Assembly: GCA_037176845.1 (NCBI GenBank)
Contig: JAYKXP010000040.1
Location: forward strand, 1 to 64,000
Length of the DNA: 64,000 bases
Source of the DNA: Paramarasmius palmivorus
Lineage: Eukaryota > Basidiomycota > Agaricomycetes > Agaricales > Marasmiaceae
Direction: 5' to 3'
Shown: positions 37,118 to 50,095 of the stretch, one piece after another
Position numbering within the stretch: position 1 is the stretch's first letter
How the letters are laid out: every line of letters starts with the position of its first letter
Position numbers and translations under genes: made by a program
Notes under the pieces: model-generated
The model's database searches: none
Seen by the model: only the letters and a program-made list of their open reading frames with translations
Told to the model about the DNA's origin: nothing

Positions 37118-37599
37118 GAGCAGAGCAGAGCACAGGAAATTGGTTTATTCGATTTTTACATGCCTTCATTTTTTCTTGAATCGCAATTTGGGAACTTCTA
37201 AAGTCATTGAATGAACACTCCACGGCGTTGTTATCCCTTCTGTCGCCCATCGCCAGTCATACTGATCCTAAGACCTATTCCTACGATTATCATCGTGGGT
37301 GCAATTCCCTTGCTCGACTCTATCAGACCTCGGTGCTAGGTGTTAGGAACTGTAGTGCGTACCACAATCAAGACCAACGAGTAATATACTATTCCAATCA
37401 AAATCTCGGATTGGAACGCTACCGATAGAAGTAATGTGAAGGGGAATAAGACTCCTGATTCCACCCTATCATAACTAAACGTCAATGGAAATTAATTTCG
37501 AACAGTGATAACACACGTTACGGCAATCACGGTTCTGTACATATTCTGTACCTTCCTTCCTATAAAGGTCCTTGTCTGGATATTGATTTGAATTATTTT
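37118..37599. other. Intergenic with serpentine-gene remnant
   Basis: No gene. On the minus strand near 37520-37560 a short stretch reads YRTVIAVTCVI, resembling the sixth helix of the serpentine family. That suggests the 3' part of the neighbouring minus-strand gene has decayed here. Confidence 0.35.
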
Positions 37600-38621
37600 G
37601 CCAGCTGAATCTTCCGTTCAGAATGGAGAATTTGGTCTTTTGGCCACATACCTATCAGAAAGGTCAAACCCACATGGAAGATCACATTGAAGAGGACAAA
37701 AGGCAGTGACTCGGAGGACTTGAACACCATAAAAAATGGTCTTGAAACATGCTCTGGAGCAGAGTGTATCGCTACGAGAGATACACCCCAAAAAGCTAAT
37801 GCTGGACCACAGGAGGATTACTTGGTTTAGAGCCCCTATTGGGGTAAAAAAAAACTGAACGACAGACGAACCCTTGTCGACGACACACATCATGATAGGT
37901 AGTATGATAATCTTGATTCGACGGTTCCAGATAATGTAACATCGCCAAATCTATGGTAAGACGGTTAACCGGAAGCTCTACACCAATCGAGAGCTACTCA
38001 CTAGGATGGCGTCGGTCATTGCACTAGTACCATCAAGGTGAGTCACGGTCCTCCCAGTGGTAGATATCAAAAGTCTACGTGCGTACATTGCGAGTAAAGA
38101 AACAGCCGCTCCTACCATGCTATTCCTGCGAGTGAGTGAAGTAGAAACATAGAAAGAGATGTGTTTACTCACCCTAGATTCCAGATAGTACGTCTCCTGA
38201 TATCCAATGTATCATTTCTATTTTCTTGATCATCAAATAGTCGTTGAACTGCGGCCATGAAGATGGATGCTATGTTCACACCAAAGCTTGCTGTTACAAG
38301 GACAAAGAGAGACAGCATCGCCGCAAGATGAAGTTTGTATCGTTGTGGCTTTTGATTGACCAAAATCAGGATAGAGACGAAGGACAGAATCAGGTAAACT
38401 CCTAAAGCGAACAATGTGCTTTCCCAGAACGGAGCAAGAGGTAATAGAGACGAACCATAGAGGAGGAATGAGACCTGCATGTTTTGATATATGAACACAA
38501 TACTGCTATGACTCGGATAAAGAACGCCTACCGCAACGATGGCCATGGGATTAGCCAATGACTGACCTAGCCCGTTCATCGATGAAGGAGGCATGGGTTG
38601 TGCTGATCTCACCGAAAGCAA
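37600..38621 (-). pseudogene. Serpentine membrane protein, 3' end decayed
   Basis: The 5' half splices cleanly on the minus strand: 38532-38621, 38173-38474, 38002-38119, then an exon starting at 37950 that continues in frame to about 37800. It encodes hydrophobic helices, including SFLLYGSSLLPLAPF and the hallmark IWRCYIIWNRRIK of the multi-helix agaricomycete family also present at 50-55 kb. The first ATG may be 38621 or 38594. After helix 4-5 the expected RIWW and VESG segments are missing or reduced to remnants. I therefore call it a truncated or decaying copy rather than a complete receptor-like protein. Confidence 0.55.
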
Positions 38622-40005
38622 TTTAATACTTAAGTGACTAGGTGAAGATCTGTTTGAGTGACGCGTATCAGATCACTGTAGATCGAAGCTGACAGTCGCT
38701 ACTCAGCGCGTTGATCTCTGATTATTAAATCAGTGTCTCACTGATTTTACTTTACGGGGAACGTGTGATTATGCCATGGGGGCCTGACCAGCGGTCTCGA
38801 CTCGCATGAGAGCCAAAGAACTTGATGAACTAGAAACGCATATAGTAGGGGGGAAAATCCTCACACGTCTTTCGTAAATCATACTCACTCTAAGCCCGTC
38901 TAATGATCAGCGTAGACAACATTACCTGGTAGCAATAACAAGGATCTTTGGAGCATCAGGCTTCCTCACACGAATCATGACCAAGCCCAACGAGTCTCAC
39001 GCTGTCTCTTTCAGGACTGCGAGGGGACATAAGTCATCAGGAATATTGCCCCAATATGACTTATCAGAATGGCATCTACGAGTGTGCCGATATAGAGAAA
39101 TAAGATGTTCTAGGACAGGATGCAGAAAAAGAGCTATCGTCGATATTTAATGATGGGTATAACGCGCCAGTTTTCTTTGACCGGGATAGGAATAGAGACG
39201 AGGAAGAGCACTACTATGTCTGTCATATCTAGGGATTTGATATTAAACCATAGAACAAAAATATCAACTTCATATAATATCAGTGTCGATGAAGTGTGAT
39301 AATGGAAGGCTTACTGCCTTGGCAGCTACAGGATTTGAGATATAATCGCTGAACTGGGATGCTGACAATTGAGACAAGATGGTGTCACAGTATTGTGACC
39401 GCATCCAGCGCATAATATGAGTGCTACCGCAAGGATATTTTGATCCCTGATGGTCGTTAGTTGGCGGTGATATAATGCGAAGATGGTGATCGTTTGGAAA
39501 CAGGGATGGTCGTGCACGCTGCTAGCATCCCGTCTGGGCCGTGCCTCTTGTGGCGACACGATGGATCCGAACTCCACTTGGCTCGGTTTTAGTACTTCCT
39601 GAGTCTTGTAGTCTTGCTATTGACTTACTGACCCGGTAGCTCTGCAGTTGGAGGACCCAAAGGTGCTTTGGTCGAGATCTACGCGTTGCTCGCTAGGCTT
39701 CTCGAGCGCCTCGGGTTCGAGTTGCCTAAAGGAATATGACATCGATTATCTCCAACATCAAGGGAAAAGAGGAGACCAGCGCCTGTTTTGAACGGAGGTC
39801 ACAGCGAGGGTATAAACACGCGTCGGAGAATGATTGATGATTCATTGACCGAGTTTCAACGTTCATATATGCTACGCGCAGAGCTATGAATCAAATTTGT
39901 AACGCTACTCGTACCCAACGATCCATTCAGAGCACGGAATGCCATCTTTCCCTGACTGTGAAGAGTCGGAAAAGTCTTCTCGACAAGGCCTTCATGTAAA
40001 AACTC
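38622..40005. other. Intergenic, no recognised gene
   Basis: About 1.4 kb. A minus-strand frame of 83 codons at 39326-39577 shows no motif. Hydrophobic minus-strand peptide pieces near 39180-39240 may be another membrane-protein relic. I can support nothing else. Confidence 0.4.
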
Positions 40006-41107
40006 CTAGCCGTTCATTAAAATCAACACCCAATCTCGATTTTCAGCCACCATTTGATCCAAATTGAGCCACTCTTTTGGCTCCCGTTGAAATACTTCAT
40101 CGCTCGTAATCAGGGCGATCGTCAATGGACTTCCATGTTGGACAGATCTTGAGGCTTTTCCGACGTTTTTGAGAATTGGGATCAGGTAGTAGTTTGTATC
40201 GGGGATGTAAAATGTCACTTCTCTGAGGCACCGAGCGTGCGCGAGGCTGATACACGCTATTTTCATCATCAATGAGTGTGGATGTAGAGAGACTGATATG
40301 CCACTCACGAATCAAGTCTTCTACGTTACTCTGGTACGCCCGATACCCATCCAGGCACTTGAAACTAACGTAGAGTGTCTCAATGGAGGGATATCCATAT
40401 GGAGGTGATAGCGCTGCCGCATAAACGCTCGTTCTTGGGATATCCAAGAGAGATAAATGCTTCCAGGCAAGGATCGCGGAATTAGATTTCAACCAAAAAG
40501 CAAAAGTGTCTCCGGTTCCGTTAGTGAAACGCGAGATGCGAAGACGAAAATCCCGCAAGGTGGTTGGAAGAATAGCAGGGGAAGAAACAGTGAAATCTCG
40601 TGCGGTTCCGCAGGACAAGTCGACGGTTTCTAGGACGGGAAACATGCATATGAATGGAACGAGTTCGTTCAAATCGCCCTCTTGAACTTGTAGTCGTAGA
40701 TACGAAATGGCGTCGAATGCGGAGGATATGATGTGAGAAGTGTGAATCGTGGGCTGGGACCTTTCGACGTTGATGACGAGGACATCCGGAGAAACGTGCT
40801 GTCGCAACAGACCAATTGTTCGACACACAGTTTGAACATGGTGTTCTGACTGAAAGAGGGGCGATGCAGAATGTTTCGTGATGGACAACGTCTTGATACG
40901 TTTCCAAGGGATGGTACATCTTATGCTCGGTCGCATTATCTCCTCCAGTCGTCGTAGATGTCGGCTTTTTCGCTGCAGCTCAAGGCGATTGAAGTAGAGG
41001 GTACGAGAAACCTCGAGCCAGGTCCAGCATACGAGGCTGCAAGGAACGAGGAGATATTTTCTATCGGTAAAGTTGAGGACCTGATAGACCAGCTCAGGTG
41101 GTATCAT
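40006..41107 (-). CDS. F-box-like protein
   Basis: Predicted 349 aa in two exons, 40309-41107 and 40006-40256, with a 52-nt intron (GTGAGT donor, AATAG acceptor) joined in frame. The N-terminus, MIPPELVYQVLNFTDRKYLL then CSLVCWTWLEVSR, is an F-box. The remainder is leucine-rich without clear domains, as in the expanded agaricomycete F-box families. It is not closely similar to the F-box gene at 24-25 kb. By family it should act as an SCF substrate adaptor; the target is unknown. Confidence 0.75.
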
Positions 41108-42205
41108 CGCTCTAGAGTCTTCATCTTAGCAAGGAGAGGAGTTACAGGTGGTTTGGGAACGTACGTTGTGCTCAAAGTCGACCGCAAGGGATGGGGCAGA
41201 AAGGTGGAGCAACGTAGAGGCCCATGAGCCTAGCATATGGTTCGAATTCAAGAAGCGAAGAATACGTCAGGTGTTGTGAAGGATAAATGACGTCTGTCAC
41301 CGCCCAATCCGCGCGCCGTTTAGACGATTGGTTCCCTTGCTATCTAGGTCACATCTCGACTCGCATCTGTACAGTATACCGCAGCTCACCTCGATTGGCT
41401 GATGTATTCCGTCACCAAGGTGCTAAGTATCAAGCTTCCAAGACGCGGAGAAGCTGGGAGCTCCGAATTCGGCACAACATGTGACAGCTTCCCACGCTGA
41501 ATTAATTTCATTGACGACCACGAACTCGCTAATACTCCATTTCCAAATCTGAGGCACAGAGCCGTAGATCCGAAACCGCAAACTACCGACCTTCGCCGCC
41601 CCAACACTCGTCAATTAGAGTTTCATCGCAGACTGGACGTTTCCGTACAACCATTTCCTTACACAGATGATCAACAGATGATCCATTTCATTCACTTCGT
41701 CGCGCTCGTTCTAACTTGGTTAATTCGGATTCGATAGTCAAGCAGATGTTTGAATTCAAACTCACACTGGATGCATACTGTACATGCCATTTTCGCGACG
41801 GGAGAGTATCGGAAGTCGTCGTGGCAGGCTAATTGTGGTTACACGCATGGACAGTGGACAACGGTGATTCAAAAAGCAACTTGAAGCCAGAGCAGTTGCT
41901 CCAGCAGATCAGGATGTGCAACTAGCGCTGGACCAGCTGCGAAAATTGATGTACATAAGACGAAGGGGCCTTACTATACGGGAGCAGATCCGGTATTTTC
42001 GTCTCTAGAGGAAACGGTGTGGGAAAACTTGTGCGCTGTTTAGGTACAACATGGCTCTCGCGTGCAAAAAGGGCGTCTTGGATGCTGCACCGGAACACTT
42101 AATTCATCTCTTTATCTGGACTCAGCTGCGCGTTGGGTCGATCAAGACTACAAAAACATGCAAGGAGCAACAATCCGCAGGGCACCGTGTAGAATTTGAG
42201 CACGT
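41108..42205. other. Intergenic, nothing recognised
   Basis: About 1.1 kb upstream of the F-box gene and downstream of the coiled-coil gene. Only short frames without motifs. Confidence 0.5.
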
Positions 42206-43129
42206 TCACGCATCACCAGAACCCGAATATGGTATACCCTCCACAAAACGCTCCAAGATCGGCAATTTGCCTTTTACTCCATCGATAAACTTTACCCAGT
42301 CTTCCCGCGTCATAGCTCCTTCTAACAGCCTTAGCCGCTCCTCTTTCGCTTCGTTGTCCGCTATCCGACGATCTAATGCCCTGTTGACTTCCTTCGCTTC
42401 CTCCAACTCTCTATGAGCCGTTATCATCTCACGGTGGTGATTTTGCTCTGTTTCGTTCAACTGAGACCTCAAACGTGCATTCTCGGCCTTGGTGCGCTCC
42501 AATTCGTCGGATTTAGCTTCAAGTTCAGCTTGAGCTGCTTTGAAGAGGTTCATGAATTCTTCTTGGATCGTAATCACTCGTGAAAGACGGCGGGCTGATG
42601 TAGGGGATGGGTTTGCATTTGGGGTGAGAGGTGGTGTAATGGTAGGCGGCAATGGGTCGGGGTTGGTATGAGCAGAGATGGGCTTTGAACGGTCATTTGA
42701 AAGGCTGAGTATATCGAGTCGATTTCAATAGTAGTTGGAGGTTAATACACGACGAACCTGGCTCTCATTCTCATTCTTCCGCGCCGCCGGCTCGCTTCCT
42801 GTGTCGCGTCGATTTCAGGTTCTGAATTGGAAGGCCTGTACAGTATACAGTCCAGTAAGAGGTATATCGATAGAAACTTGACATTGCGCTTACTGTTCCA
42901 AAGAGAGGTTTGATTTATTCCTTTTAGGCCTCGATACTGACGACTCTGGCATATCATCATCATCAATTGCCAGCGATCTTTTGTGACTTTGATTCAGTGG
43001 GGTCTGAGTCGGGATAGACGGATTCGACCTATAATGTCCGCGACGGGTATCTTTGGGAAGGATCCACCCAGAGTCGAAGTATTTGAAAAAGTCAGCTTTG
43101 TGGATTTCGTCCGAGTTGTCGATCTGCAT
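42206..43129 (-). CDS. Small coiled-coil protein, copy 1
   Basis: Predicted 270 aa from exons 42894-43129, 42758-42835 and 42206-42704, joined in frame. The start is placed at MQIDNSDEIHK; an in-frame ATG at 43195 is the alternative. The N-terminal half is polar and Ser/Pro-rich. Residues around 150-235 form a coiled coil with heptads such as ELEAKSDELERTKAENARL. No known domain. It lies directly downstream of a bestrophin-like gene on the same strand. A similar protein at 48567-49279 flanks the second bestrophin, so the two families may have been duplicated together. Confidence 0.65.
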
Positions 43130-43323
43130 CGAGGAACAAAGGAAGAGTGGAAGCCAACTGTGACACACTGATTGGTCACAGGGGAAACATGACATCTATG
43201 TACAGTAACACATGTCTGCCTCATTGCCAGGGTCAAATTACCAAATTGGTAACCTTTGCCTTTACATATCATTGACTACATACAGCTGCCGCGCAATGTT
43301 AATCGCGATGGCCAAAAGAAAAC

Positions 43324-45049
43324 TCATGACCTCTTCGTTTTCGGTTCCTGACGTGTCCAGTTCTGTAGGAGAGTCCTCTTCATGCTCATCATCCCCGGCG
43401 GAAGGCCTTCTTCGCCGTTAGTATATGCATCCAAACCAATTTCGATCAAAGTGGGAGCGTCACGAGTGTCTGCAGGTGTGAAAGGTTGGTTCTTTGATGA
43501 CGTGACCAAGTCATGCGGCTCAGGACAGATATGAGCAGTGATCTGGTGGAGTTCGCGTTGGATGTTTGCGCAGAATCCGTCGAGATCTAAATCATTGGCA
43601 TCATAGTCGAAGGGATTCTCGCTGCATTGCATCGGGTTAACTCTCAAATCGTTACAAGTCCATATTACTCACATCTCCCGTCCAATATCCAGGAAACCAA
43701 GGAACAAGAACGCGGCGAAGGCCGTAGCCGGGATTGTGAGATACCTCAAGTCGGTGTAGATTTGGAAGGGCAGGAAGAACAGATAAATCCTGGAACAGAT
43801 CCACAATGAATGAAATAGTCATTTAGAATGCAAAAGGCCATAACTACCATATCGACATTCGCAAATGCACTTGATATGCGAACGGCAAAGGAGTATTTTT
43901 GATTCGGTCCAGGTTACTGAGCGTGTCTTGCATCATACTGAGGTTATTGATAAGTGCAGTTGCCACGGCAGGCTCAACCAGTTTGGTGCTGATAACGTAG
44001 CTTGCGTAACTGCATATATGTGTGAAACGAGGTGACCTGAAGCATAAGCGGTTCCGATGCTCACCTCTGCAAGTACAGGCTAATCTCGAATGGAATGTTT
44101 GCTGTAGTATTGTTGCATCTCTGCTCCGCAACGTTCTCGCATTTTCCCGTGAGCAGCCTCCCAATCGTTTTGAAGAAGCGAATGAGCAAGTTCTCAGGAG
44201 GTATTCTGGCCGGTTTCAGCGCGGTGGGAAGTAATGAGTCCGGGTCAACCGTGAGAGGCTTGCTATCAGGTTTCTCAGGAGAGATTGGGTTAGCCACCAG
44301 TGTCGACGACCGAGAATGTATGGCGCCTCTGTTCTGCTCGTGGTTAGGCGCCCACAATGGTAACAGGTCGGACTCAGTCACAGACTCGGAGGTACCGGCG
44401 TGTTGCGGGAGAAATCTGACCAGCGGGAAGAGATCTTCGTAGTCGACACCTGATTCCCCACGAACGTAATGCTTTACTGACACTCCAAAAGCGTGAATGA
44501 GTGTTATCATGGTTCTCTTCTCGATGAGAGATTCCATGGTAGAGACCTTGCGCTGTCCTTTTTGATTTGGTCGTTTGTTAGGAATATGAATCCAAATCTG
44601 CAAAATATTCTCAGTTATACTTCTGATCGGTGATGTGTGATCGATACGTACCATTTGTGCAAGGTTTCTGGAAAGAATTATGATCTAACATTGAATATCA
44701 GAGGGAGAAATTCTGGTAGACTGGTATTGGTGTTCATACAGAAGTCCACATTTTCGCCCCTTCCTGATACCTCTCATACGCTGAAGTTGTCCTAAAAGAA
44801 ATGACCAAGCCGACGACTATACCCAGAACAGTGAGTAGACTATTCTTGAATGTCAAGACGGTGTTGGTCTTTTCAGATACCAATGTAACCACTACGAAGT
44901 TTCTCAGTAAGTTTACCTCTGAGATGAACAAAAGGTACCTTACTAGTGGCCACAAGAGTGAAAAATAGGACCTCTATCCATATATCGTTGATGACTGATG
45001 CGACTAAGACGTTCTTGAACCCATGGCACAACCTTCTCGGCGAAAACAT
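43324..45049 (-). CDS. Bestrophin-like anion channel, copy 1
   Basis: Predicted 466 aa from exons 44944-45049, 44740-44891, 44652-44684, 44065-44597, 43848-44009, 43673-43789 and 43324-43621. It belongs to the bestrophin/UPF0187 family, chloride-type channels of fungal membranes. The TM1-TM2 region carries the diagnostic GIVVGLVISFRTTSAYERY and EGAKMW. A long polar insertion (about residues 160-250) precedes IPFEISLYLQ and the later helices (IYLFFLPFQIYTDL). The C-terminus has ENPFDYDANDLDLDGFC, the conserved acidic patch after the last helix. The start matches the corresponding ATG in copy 2. The third exon is only 33 nt. All joins are in frame. Confidence 0.88.
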
Positions 45050-45868
45050 GACTTGAGCTGGGGAGATGAGGAAAGAGGAATTGCTGTCACAGCCATGGAT
45101 TTTGTAAGGCCTGCACCTGGGGCAGAAAGCGTGTGAATTCATGTCGCTGCGGAGTTGAAGCGGTAAGACCCCGAAAGCAACACATGTCCGGAAGCAGGCG
45201 TTTGCCGGGGGGGTCGTGTAGCTAGTGTTTATGCCTTTCTGAGTATCGAAGGTGCCACAGGTTGGGGTACACCTGTGCATCGGGTGGCACTCATTCTATT
45301 GGAATGCCTGAAGAATGTTGTAGCCATGGAACTTTGTACTCGCTGCTCCCAAAAACTTGGGATAGTTTTGATGGAAATGCGGACTTCATTGAATAGGTGG
45401 AGATTGATCGCCAAGTGCCATCAGTTCCCACTTCTCGATCGATACATGAGGTCTTCGTTCTTCTCCATCCCACCAAGGTGATCTAGATCGTAACCCTACA
45501 CTTAATCTAGGAGGGTATGGTATCTTACGCACCTCGCGATTCACCATTCTTGGGATCAATATGGAATCACCTTCAACTATTTCACGAAGCTCTCTATAGC
45601 AGCGCCTTTGTAGCTTGGTTAGTGATTAATTCATGTAGCTTTCGGAGGTAATGCAAGAGGTCGCAGGTTCTCTTACGGCAGCAGCTTGGATTTAATCGTT
45701 GCACCTGTTCTCCGTGGTGGTGGGACAGGGAGTGATTGTGACAGCGACCATGCTGTCAGTGCGACGTTTCAGCGATTGGCTCTGAAAACAGCAATCTCCG
45801 ATTTTGTTCTGATCTTGGACGGAATACAAAGGTACGTATCATAACTACAAGACTGCAATCGGTAACAC
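45050..45868. other. Intergenic between bestrophin copies
   Basis: About 820 bp with no gene. It is the promoter side of copy 1 and the 3' side of copy 2. Confidence 0.5.
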
Positions 45869-47622
45869 TTAATCCTTCCTCGTTTCTGAACCAACATATT
45901 TCCAGTTATGAAGCAAAGTCCTCCTCAAGCTCGACATGCCTGGTGAAATGTCGTCTCCCGCAATGTATGCCTCGAGCCCAGCTTTCATGATATAGCTCGC
46001 ATCACGGGAGTCTGCTGGCGCAAATGGTAAATTACTTGTTGAATCTACCAGAACATACGGCTCAGGGGAGATGTGTGCGGTGATTTGGTGTAGTTCGCGT
46101 CGGATACTGAGACAGAATCCATCGAGATCCAGGTCGTTAGCGTCGTAGTTGAAAGGATTCTCACTGAAAATACATCACATTAAAAATCAGTGGACGAGTC
46201 AATAATACGTACATCTCCTGTCCAATTTCCAAGAAGCCAAGGAACAAAAATGCGGCAAATGCAGAAGCTGGGATCGTCAAGAACCCAAGATCGGTGTAGA
46301 TCTGGAATGGCAGGAAGAAAAGATATATCCTGAAACGAACCTATACTGAGCTGGAGGCTCACGATGAATATACGAAGCTGAAACATACCATATTGACATT
46401 CGCAGGTGTACTTGATACGCGAAAGGTAGCGGCGTTGTTTTGATGCGGTTGAGATTACTCAAGGTATCCTGCATCATTCCAAGGGTGTTGACTAGAGCAG
46501 TAGCTATGGCGGGCTGAGCAAGGCCGGCAGTAATGACGTGGTTTGTGTAACTGTAAGTGTAGCTGACGGGAGTTGCAAATGCCGAAGGCTTTATTACTCA
46601 CCTTTGCAGATACAAGATTATTTCAAAGGGAATATTCGCCTCAGGCGTCACATTGCTTTGTTGTTGGCTCACATTCTCGTAATCATTCGTTGGTCCGGCG
46701 AACAATCTTCCGATCCTCTTGAACACGCGGATGATCATCATTTCAGGTGGGATGCTGGCAGGCTTCAACGTGGTAGGGAGAAGAGAGTCCTGATCCATTG
46801 CTGACGTTTCTTTGCTGTCAAAGGGGGTGACTGGCTCACCAATAGTGGAACTCGAGTCAGAAACTAGAGTTGATGACCGAGAATGTGCGATGGAGGCCGT
46901 TCCTTCAGAAACCTCGGGGTTGCGTGACCACATTGGCAACAAGTCGGAGATGGTGTACGAGTTATTGGCATATCGTGGAAGGAAACAGACGAGTGGGTAT
47001 AAATCCTCGTAGTCGACACCAGACTCGCCACGAAGGTAGTGCTTCACAGAGACCGAGAAAGCTTCAACAAGCTTTACCATGGTTCTCTTCTCCACGATCG
47101 CTTCAATAACAGAAGTTTCGCGTTGTCCTTCCTTGTGTGATCGTTCATGGGGAACATGAATCCAGATCTGTAAAGCACCTTCATGCACAATTACGGTAGA
47201 TTTGCGTTTGGCACATACCATTTGCGCAATATTTCTGGAAAGCATTGCGATCTATACGCCAGCGTCAGAGCGAATGTGTAAAAAGGAAAATCAGTTTGGG
47301 CATACTTACCGAATTCCACATCCTCGCGCCTTCTTGATACCTCTCATACGCAGAACTTGTTCTGAACGAGATGACTAAGCCAACAACGAGACCAAGAACA
47401 GTCAGTAGACTGCTCTTGAATGCCAGTTGCGTCTCAGTGTTCTCGGACACCAATACGACCACTATACGGGTATTTCAGTCAGTAGATCCATCTCTTGGAA
47501 ACATGAAAAACCGACTGACTAGTGGCGACCGAAGCAACAAACAGAACTCCTGGCCATATATCGCCAATGATTGTTGCGACCAGAAGTTTTCTGATCCCAC
47601 GGACACGATGTGAATGGCCCAT
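45869..47622 (-). CDS. Bestrophin-like anion channel, copy 2
   Basis: Predicted 475 aa from exons 47520-47622, 47310-47461, 47219-47251, 46602-47167, 46389-46550, 46213-46329 and 45869-46163. It is a tandem paralogue of the gene at 43324-45049: the exons of 152, 33, 162 and 117 nt are identical in length and the splice phases match. It keeps VVGLVISFRTSSAYERY, the Ser/acidic insertion (11 codons longer), the IYLFFLPFQIYTDL helix and the ENPFNYDANDLDLDGFC acidic patch. Divergence is concentrated in the insertion and the C-terminal tail. Both copies look intact. Confidence 0.88.
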
Positions 47623-48566
47623 GTTTAAGGGGGAGCGAATAGCGAAGCGGTTGAAGGATGTTTGTAGGAGCCCGTTTGGGCTTAAATATGAAGCAGGAAA
47701 CTTGCCTAAGTGAGTTCATATGGTTCTGACCTTATAATCCATTAGCCGGCCCTTCTGAAAGAGGTTCTCGTGTGTGAGGGCGTCTTCAATGACAACCCTA
47801 AAAAAACATGAAAAGGCCCATACCATAACGTCAGTGTTTCAGGTGATGCTATTCGCCGCTGAGTACGCCAGGGAAAATCCAGAGCAACAAGGACATGGAG
47901 CCAAGGAGGGCATTGATAGCCTACTGAAATCTCCGCCTGCTTGGGTTCTTGTACAGCAATCAATAGAGTACGGACGGAGCTATGAAGAATACACTCGCCG
48001 GCGCCCATTTATTTGATACGCTGTGCTAAGAATCGATAGGGCACGCTAATCAAGGACGAGCAGGGATTTGTCAAAAAACACATATCCAACACAAGGCTGC
48101 AAGGAGTGCATCGTATTCACAACAACGCAACTGGGAGTTCTCGCCACTTGGGCGTTGGCGTAGGTTGGCGTTCTCTTGTTTCATCTCGCAAATTACCGAG
48201 TCGATCATGCCCGTTCGGCAACTAGGCGACCCTTGCGGAGTCCCTTTCGGCGAGCTCCGTACAGAACGTGTTCTATGTAGTACATTCTGTCCGCCTAACG
48301 GCCAACACGCAAGTTAACGCAAACTTCAAGCTACTGATCACGAATGACTCACCAGGAATAGTGACAAACCTCCGCGGGGGAAGCTTTTCCATGGCATCCG
48401 TGAGTTCGAAATGTGAGATGAATCGCTTCAACCATGACGATTTTCTCTTGTCGTATGACATAAACACTTAGCGAAGGGAAGACAAAAACGGAACAAGACA
48501 GTGAAGATGCAACTGAACACACCGAGACACACCCTCCGTTTACCAGGAAAGGTAAGCCTCCTCATT
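47623..48566. other. Intergenic, nothing recognised
   Basis: About 940 bp without ORFs of note or recognisable repeats. Confidence 0.5.
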
Positions 48567-49279
48567 CTACAGGGAAAGTTCCAACATCTTCAATCTAACC
48601 TCGTATTCTGCTATCTTCTCCTGTAGCTTCTGGTTGGCCTTCTGAGTTTCCTCTAGTTCTTGCTTTATGTTCACAGATCCATCCAAATCGGCCTTTAAGA
48701 GCGCGTTCTCTGCTTTGATACGGATCAGCTCAGTAGTCTTCTGTTCCAGTTGTGTTGTAACGGCTTTGATGAGATCGATGTATGACAGACGCGATGTTTC
48801 AGTTGATGAATTTGACTTCGGGATTGTGGAAGCTTGTTTGGAAGGCCGGACAGGGATAAATGGCCTATCTGTATATGGCTTTGTCAGTTGTGTAAATGAG
48901 GGATGATAAGATGCGCGGGACACACTGGTGAGATGTCGCTCTCTTCTCAATAAACCTCCTACGTCGGTGACAATTTGAGGCCGTTTTAAACTCCTGGTGC
49001 CCATGTCATATTAAATATTAAGTCGCGTAAAGGTGCTTTATGGGCTCACCTGCCCGGATCGGAGTGTAGTTGGCCTTTTGACCAAAGGGCCAGCCTGACA
49101 TGAGAGGCGGCAATGTGTTTGACGTCCCGCTCGTGGTCATTCATTCTTTTACGGTTGATGAAGATACCTGAAGAAGTTGAGGAAGTGTGGGAGTTCATTA
49201 GGATGGTTACTTGAGTGGAAACGTGAGGAGGTGGTGGACGTTGATTGCCAAGTCGTTCTGTGACGTAACGTGGACTCAT
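48567..49279 (-). CDS. Small coiled-coil protein, copy 2
   Basis: Predicted 217 aa in two exons, 49050-49279 and 48567-48990, joined in frame by a GTGAGC-GGAG intron of 59 nt. The N-terminus is basic and polar. Residues about 140-215 are a coiled coil with RIKAENALLKADL and NQKLQEKIAEYE heptads. The layout resembles the protein at 42206-43129, with a shared KAENA-L core, but overall similarity is low. Function unknown. Confidence 0.6.
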
Positions 49280-50095
49280 CGTGACCGGTGGCCCCCGGTA
49301 CGGTGACAGTCACACCTTAGTTTCTGCTTTTCGCGTCCATCGTCGACGCCTTGAAGATCTTCTCCCTTCCACAGTAAGCCCTCCAAAATACCTCAGGGTA
49401 CTTTAAGCGCGGATATCCATTGTTCAATAGCGTTACAGATTGAAAAACACCTGACTTCGCTCCTGGACACGGAATTTACGGCTCTTTCAAGACTTTTTGG
49501 GCCCAGTGAGGGTTCACCAGGTTCAGTTCACTCATGGAAGGTATGAATTCTTGAAGTTGGTACTTCTTTTGATGGGCCTCTTCTGGTGATCCAAACGTTT
49601 TTTCACTTATGACGTTAGCTGCTACCCTTTTGGCAGCTCAGTGCTCGCAGGTTGACGACGAATATTGTGACATTTTACAAGTGGTAATAGTCAAACTTCA
49701 TCTCGAGAGGCATCCAAAACGTAATGCAGCCAGATGCAGCCCCTGTTGATATACATACAGCACTGTAGCAAGAGACAGTGAAGGGAGCATCAAGAGAACA
49801 TAAACGAACTTGGGTGCCTGATGTGTTATCGGTCGTTTTGCATTCGTCATATGCATGCTTCATCGGCGAGGGCATATACTCTATGGCGAGTCTTCCAAGT
49901 ATTAACAATAGAACCAGCTCAACCTTATTCATCCCGAAATGCGATTGTATACCGGGCCATCATGATCATCTCCGCCAGATTCTTACCGGCTCAGAGCGCG
50001 CGCCCCTGTCTCAGTCGTTTTGTTCAGGTTTTATCTACGCTCAGCGCTCCGTCGTACCCCTGGGTTGATCATTATAGCCCCAGAAGAGTCCGGAA
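49280..50095. other. Intergenic, possible decayed 5' part
   Basis: About 800 bp ahead of the serpentine pseudogene. Overlapping short frames but no recognisable 5' exons of that family. Confidence 0.4.

Noticed and set aside
37836..37871. 36-nt intron in the minus-strand serpentine gene
   Set aside because: Too short, and the reading frame passes through it without a stop, so it is more simply exon sequence.
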